Shown here in pieces: positions 6,937-7,128 of a DNA stretch of 7,128 bases. The notes beneath the pieces are model-generated. The model made no database searches. It saw only the letters and a list, made by a program, of their open reading frames with translations, and was not told where the DNA came from. Both the position numbers and the translations under genes were made by a program. Position 1 is the first letter of the stretch. Each line of letters starts with the position of its first letter. Location of the stretch: NCBI GenBank assembly GCA_021780795.1, contig JAJXYA010000069.1, positions 1-7,128 on the forward strand. The letters run 5' to 3'. The DNA is from Bacillota bacterium. GTDB lineage: Bacteria > Bacillota_A > Clostridia > Clostridiales > Clostridiaceae.

Positions 6937-7128
6937 TTATCTAAAATTATATTTTCCTAAAGTATTAAATTTATCATTTTCTTTAAGTAAAATATCGTAT
7001 AGATTTAGGTCTAAAGTATTACATAAGGAAGAAATATAAAATAAGTTTCTGCCGATTTCGCTAGCTATTATTTCACGGCAACTATCACAAAGTGTTCCGT
7101 TAACATGACTGCTTAAGCAAACTTTTAA
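6937..7128 (-). CDS. Conserved clostridial-type protein of unknown function (C-terminal fragment)
   Basis: Reading the minus strand from the right edge gives 63 codons with no stop, ending with TAA at 6939-6937. The start lies beyond the window. The fragment has C4, and C14xxC17 inside GTLCDSCREII, followed by a helical-looking stretch, EIGRNLFYISSLCNTLDLNLYDILLKEN, and the ending TLGKYNFR. No signal peptide or membrane segment can be judged from a fragment. From memory, clostridial proteins with the pattern LC-x2-CRE...EIG..LFY...LCN.L..NLYD...KE....TLGKY are often encoded next to disA and are annotated as DUF1573-containing; this assignment is tentative. The EIG..LFYI...LCN segment also faintly resembles the last helices of MazG-like pyrophosphohydrolases, but the GD of that motif is GR here. 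The cysteine pair suggests metal binding or redox sensitivity, which is inference. It converges on disA. Confidence 0.72.
   Translation of the reverse strand, partial: LKVCLSSHVNGTLCDSCREIIASEIGRNLFYISSLCNTLDLNLYDILLKENDKFNTLGKYNFR

Noticed and set aside
1..7128. CRISPR array, tRNA, rRNA, insertion sequence or defence system
   Set aside because: No regularly spaced direct repeats, no cloverleaf or rRNA-like stretches and no transposase reading frame were seen; the genes are conserved core functions.

Overview
The window is AT-rich and carries the class III heat-shock/protein-quality-control locus of a low-GC Gram-positive bacterium, followed by the radA-disA genome-integrity pair. Gene order (ctsR-mcsA-mcsB-clpC | radA-disA), codon use and protein wording point to a Clostridium-like member of the Bacillota. 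This is judged from family resemblance, not from a database search.

Layout. Positions 1-216 hold the 3' end of ctsR, whose 5' part and promoter lie outside the window. mcsA (257-778), mcsB (805-1827) and clpC (1841-4279) follow on the + strand with gaps of 40, 26 and 13 bases, each with its own Shine-Dalgarno site, and look like one operon. A perfectly symmetrical A-tract/hairpin/T-tract terminator (4279-4321) closes it. radA (4389-5741) then starts behind its own perfect TATAAT box, and disA (5757-6830) follows 15 bases later. A short, locally GC-rich element with two mutually competing stems (6870-6927) lies between the end of disA and the tail of a convergent minus-strand gene (6937-7128, cut by the window edge).

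How the genes work together (family knowledge). CtsR represses the clp genes. McsB, activated by its zinc-finger partner McsA, phosphorylates protein arginines, and the N-terminal domain of ClpC recognises phosphoarginine and feeds marked proteins to ClpP, whose gene is not in this window. RadA is a RecA-like helicase acting on recombination intermediates. DisA makes c-di-AMP and scans DNA for branched structures; in Bacillus subtilis the two are functionally coupled.

Most of the window is an ordinary conserved core locus. The parts most worth a second look are the competing-stem element at 6870-6927, the altered C-terminal phosphoarginine-binding motif of McsB, and the cysteine-containing minus-strand gene fragment at the right edge. 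I found no convincing new defence, mobile or CRISPR system.
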